This document shows, piece after piece, positions 19,629 to 22,152 of a stretch of DNA of 22,152 nt (position 1 is its first letter; each line of letters opens with the position of its first letter). This DNA comes from Gnetum montanum (lineage: Eukaryota; Streptophyta; Gnetopsida; Gnetales; Gnetaceae). The position numbers and the translations under genes were made by a program. The notes beneath the pieces were generated by a model, which had not been told where the DNA came from, searched no databases, and was given only the letters and a program-made list of their open reading frames with translations. The stretch lies in the NCBI GenBank assembly GCA_015680685.1, contig MNCI01038278.1:72638-94789 (forward strand), in the 5' to 3' direction.

Positions 19629-20451
19629 TGTCCAAGGTTGGATGATATCTTGAATGCACTATTGAGCTGATGAGTTATCCATGCTACTACTTAAGTTGAA
19701 GAATGTTCCATGAAGGTTATACAAGAGTGCCATTGAATGTGTGCTAGCATGTGGTAGGACTTCATGGAAATGAAAATGATCTAATGAATTCCTATGGGAA
19801 AGATTTGTGGAATTGAAAAAGGAAACCAAGTGGTAGGAAGAAGAGTTCAAAGACCTTAGGAACCACAAGAGGTTTTTCGAAGCCCAAGTGGCTAATAGAG
19901 ACTCTTTACAAACTAAGGAGATTGAATGGTTGCATTATTAGAATGCCATCCATGGTAAGGTTGCTCTAGCTAGAAGAAACATTGAACAAAAGTGATGGAT
20001 GGACCTACTAGTAGAAAAGGGTAGAGAATGATAAGACTATTGTGCTTAGGTCCTTGAGTGGGGTTATGCATAAAAGAGCCACAAGAAGAAGTACAAAGCT
20101 AAACAAGAGAGTTATTTGAGGTGGCTATAGGAGGACTCCATCAAGAGGCACAAGTTGAAGATTTTCATGAAGGAAATAAATCCTAGGGATGCCTTCAAAC
20201 TATTTGAAGGCTTCCTAGTAGTTTTCAATTCCCCTACTCCTCAAATTATCACCATTTCATGGGAAGCAAATACTGCTACCCTTTCATGGAAGCCTCCCTC
20301 ATGGACCAACATCAAGAAGAGGAACATCTTGAGAGGTGTTTATTTTGGGGAAGTGGATTGGGCCAATATGACCAAAGATCAAATACTCCATTATTTAAAG
20401 ACTAGTCTTTGAAACTTCCCTATAGAAAATGCTACACTCAAATCTTCCCAG
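19629..20451 (+). pseudogene. coiled-coil-like exon of unrecognised gene
   Basis: After the acceptor GTTCATAG the first 40 bases have slipped frame. From about 19670 one frame holds to 20451: KSAIECVLACGRTSWK, SNEFLWERFVELKKETKW, EEEFKDLRNHKRFFEAQVAN, ARRNIEQK, KKYKAKQESYLRWL, RHKLKIFMKEINPRDAFKLF, FNSPTPQIITISWEANTATL. The charged, heptad-like middle part suggests a coiled coil. About ten internal stops occur, mainly TAG after Trp/Lys contexts and TGA. Beyond the TGA at 20410 the frame continues NFPIENATLKSSQ to CAG|GTTTGT, a donor, so the gene had at least one more exon. A Pro-run segment (GDNIGDAPPPPPVVP, about 20599-20643) may belong to it. Confidence 0.5.
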
Positions 20452-21411
20452 GTTTGTTTATTTTTAATTAATTTCTTTATTTTAGTATATTTTATTTTAG
20501 TTTGCTTTGTAGCTTAGTTTCTTATTATGTTGATTACTAATTAAACCCTTGTTGTTGTGAATGTTGTGGGCACCAAATGATAGCAATGGCTCTAGTGGTG
20601 ATAACATTGGTGATGCTCCTCCTCCTCCTCCAGTTGTACCTTAGTCCTACTAGTTTAATCATGTCTTTGGTCATTCTTGTTGTTGATGTGATGGTGTTAT
20701 GGTTAGTACTTTTCATGTTCATAAGCTATTTCTAGCCATTGGTTATTATGAAACTACTTCTATTTTCTCATTTTATTACTACATAGTGTATCCATGGCTA
20801 TTAGACTTCTATTTATTTTATATGCCATTGTTGCTTGAACTTTTGTCATACTATGTGACTATGGCTATCTATTATGGACACTTAGTTATTATTATTATTA
20901 ATTTTACTTATATGTTTTAGCATTTTTAGGGTTTATGTATTTTATGTATTCTATGTTTTACTCATGTTATGATGCTATGATGGTTAAAACACATGGTTAT
21001 AAGGCAATAATGAGTAAAGAAAAATGTAAACTAACTAGGCAAATAAAATGTAAACTAAGGTATAATGGCTATAACAAAGATAAAGCAAAAATAGGTCATA
21101 AATATATTACCAATTTAAGTCCTTGGCAAGCCATGGTTTTGCTAGTTTTAGGCCTTAGTAGGCCATGGTGAAATTTTTTTCATAAGTTTCTTTTATGTTT
21201 TTTAAGTTTTATGGATTTTCACATTTTTTAAAAAAAATTTATGATATTTTATGTTTCAAAAGGTAAATAGTAAAAGGAAAGTTGTAAAGAAGTTGTAGGC
21301 TACATGAAAAATAAGGATAAAACAAGGTAAAATATGATAAAAAAATGATGTATGTAAACAAAATTTTAAGACTATTCTAAATAGTAAAAAGAAAAGGCTA
21401 TGTAGCAGTGA
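20452..21411. other. AT-rich spacer, mostly unassigned
   Basis: It holds the possible Pro-rich tail noted above, a TTA/ATT microsatellite near 20889-20903, an A-rich stretch at about 20990-21120 and the second copy of a dispersed motif. The open frames at 20699 and 20935 are Tyr/Phe-rich low-complexity translations of AT-rich DNA and are not supported as genes. Confidence 0.45.
21146..21170 (+). repeat. dispersed repeat motif, copy 2
   Basis: It matches 6106-6130 at 24 of 25 bases on the same strand, again after A-rich sequence. It is probably the edge of a dispersed repeat whose body has diverged too far to align by eye. Confidence 0.45.
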
Positions 21412-22010
21412 TCATTGGGGCAAGCATGTAGGGGATACTATCAATTGTGTAGCTATTTCCTAATCTTTTAAAGATAAGGAGGGTGCACCTATGATCTTAT
21501 TGTTATTGATTTTGGCATCATCTGCTTTATCAAACTTCTTGATTTTGTTCTTGACAATAGGAGCTTCTTCCTAAAACTCCATTTTGGACCTTTACTCTAC
21601 ATCAATGTTGTTAACCTCCAAGGGAACTACACTATCATCATGAATTATTATCTCACCTCCCTTGTAAGAAAGGTGAATTTCTTGGTGGATGGGGGAGGAA
21701 ACTACTTGTAATTGAGGGAGCCAAGGACTTCTTAGGATGGGATTAAATCCTATCATCTCATCCACCATCAAGAAGTTTGTTATTGTATGGAATTATTTCC
21801 CTAGTATGAAGTTCAAGGAAATAGATCCTTTTACAACAACCCAAGATTCATTGAATAATTTAAGGGTAGATATAGAACTACTTTGCATATGCTCTACTAG
21901 GTTCAACCATTTCACAATGATATTAGGTACAATGTTAGAGGTCACACCATCATCAATCTACATCATATGTACCTTGTATTGCTCCACCCTTATGGTTATG
22001 AAGAGGGGGC
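21412..22010 (-). pseudogene. Ty3/gypsy aspartic protease remnant
   Basis: Read on the minus strand, one frame runs about 200 codons to TGA at 21412. It shows IDDGVTSNIVPNIIV (the protease active-site loop, DDG in place of DSG/DTG), FLMVDEMIGFNPIL followed by R-S-PWL (the second conserved protease block, FLVVD...ILGRPWL in relatives), and VVSSPIHQEIHLSYKGGE. Stops: TAG just before IDDG, TAA in LGK*FHT, TAA after NNIDVE, TAG after KMEF and TAG after SLKD. All are one transition from Gln codons. Again there is no frameshift. Homology stops just after the protease and no reverse transcriptase follows at lower coordinates. Confidence 0.75.
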
Positions 22011-22152
22011 CCTCATTGTCTCCTTATCTTGAGGATTGGTTTTGACCTTGCTGTCACAAAACATTTGTGTTATTAATTTTGTTTCTTCCATTGGTGATGG
22101 TTCCTTGGAAGAGGGCACTCTAATCATAAAGGATTTCTTAGAAGGTGTTAGT
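22011..22152 (-). pseudogene. probable gag-protease linker of the minus-strand remnant
   Basis: The minus strand reads 47 codons, PSKKSFMIRVPSSKEPSPME through DKETMRAPSS, to TAA, in a different frame from the protease. The Ser/Lys/Pro-rich composition fits the linker usually found before protease in these polyproteins. The remainder of the element would lie beyond the window edge. Confidence 0.4.

Noticed and set aside
1-22152. tRNA, rRNA or CRISPR array
   Set aside because: No cloverleaf-like sequence, rRNA core motif or regularly spaced exact repeat with unique spacers was seen. The tRNA-Asp match is only the 18-base primer-binding site.

Overview
The window looks like nuclear DNA from a large-genome land plant. 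A seed plant, possibly a gymnosperm, fits best, but the species cannot be read from the sequence. It is AT-rich and CpG-poor, and it is filled with decayed Ty3/gypsy retrotransposon fragments on both strands, degenerate tandem repeats and a broken multi-exon gene. I see no intact protein-coding gene, no tRNA or rRNA gene and no CRISPR array. There is one N, at 10693.

Layout. 325-2133 (+) is the 3' half of a Ty3/gypsy pol (RNase H then integrase), riddled with stops and frameshifts. 2134-4589 is mostly unassigned decayed DNA with a possible old coding stretch and a small repeat/hairpin cluster. 4590-5215 (-) is a pol fragment ending inside reverse transcriptase. 5265-6080 is a degenerate minisatellite built on TCAAATGATG. 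6221-7860 is an old tandem satellite with a period of about 193 bp. 8157-8232 is an exact 38-bp tandem duplication. 8435-9998 is T-rich and holds further degenerate repeats of roughly 190-200 bp.

The centrepiece is a structurally complete LTR retrotransposon at 10312-17252. It has TGATG/CATCA LTR ends, a 5-bp target duplication AACAT on both sides, a primer-binding site complementary to plant tRNA-Asp, and TATA and AATAAA signals in both LTRs. Its only recognisable genes are gag and an aspartic protease, in one reading frame (11099-14167). No reverse transcriptase, RNase H or integrase is visible, so it should depend on pol supplied in trans. The frame carries twelve internal stop codons but no frameshift, and each stop is one transition from a sense codon. 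The start of U3 is a CpG-rich cluster of GATATC palindromes unlike anything else in the window.

The element sits inside an exon of an unrecognised multi-exon gene on the + strand, with exon-like segments from about 9999 to 20451. Removing the element and one AACAT copy leaves the exon frame continuous. At least two introns have consensus splice sites that keep phase. The gene is itself a pseudogene with many TAG/TGA codons. At the right end, 21412-22010 (-) is another decayed Ty3/gypsy protease region.

The parts tell one story: repeated retroelement insertion followed by C-to-T type decay, with few rearrangements inside the youngest insertion. All comparisons were made by eye. Family names rest on motif recognition, not on database searches.
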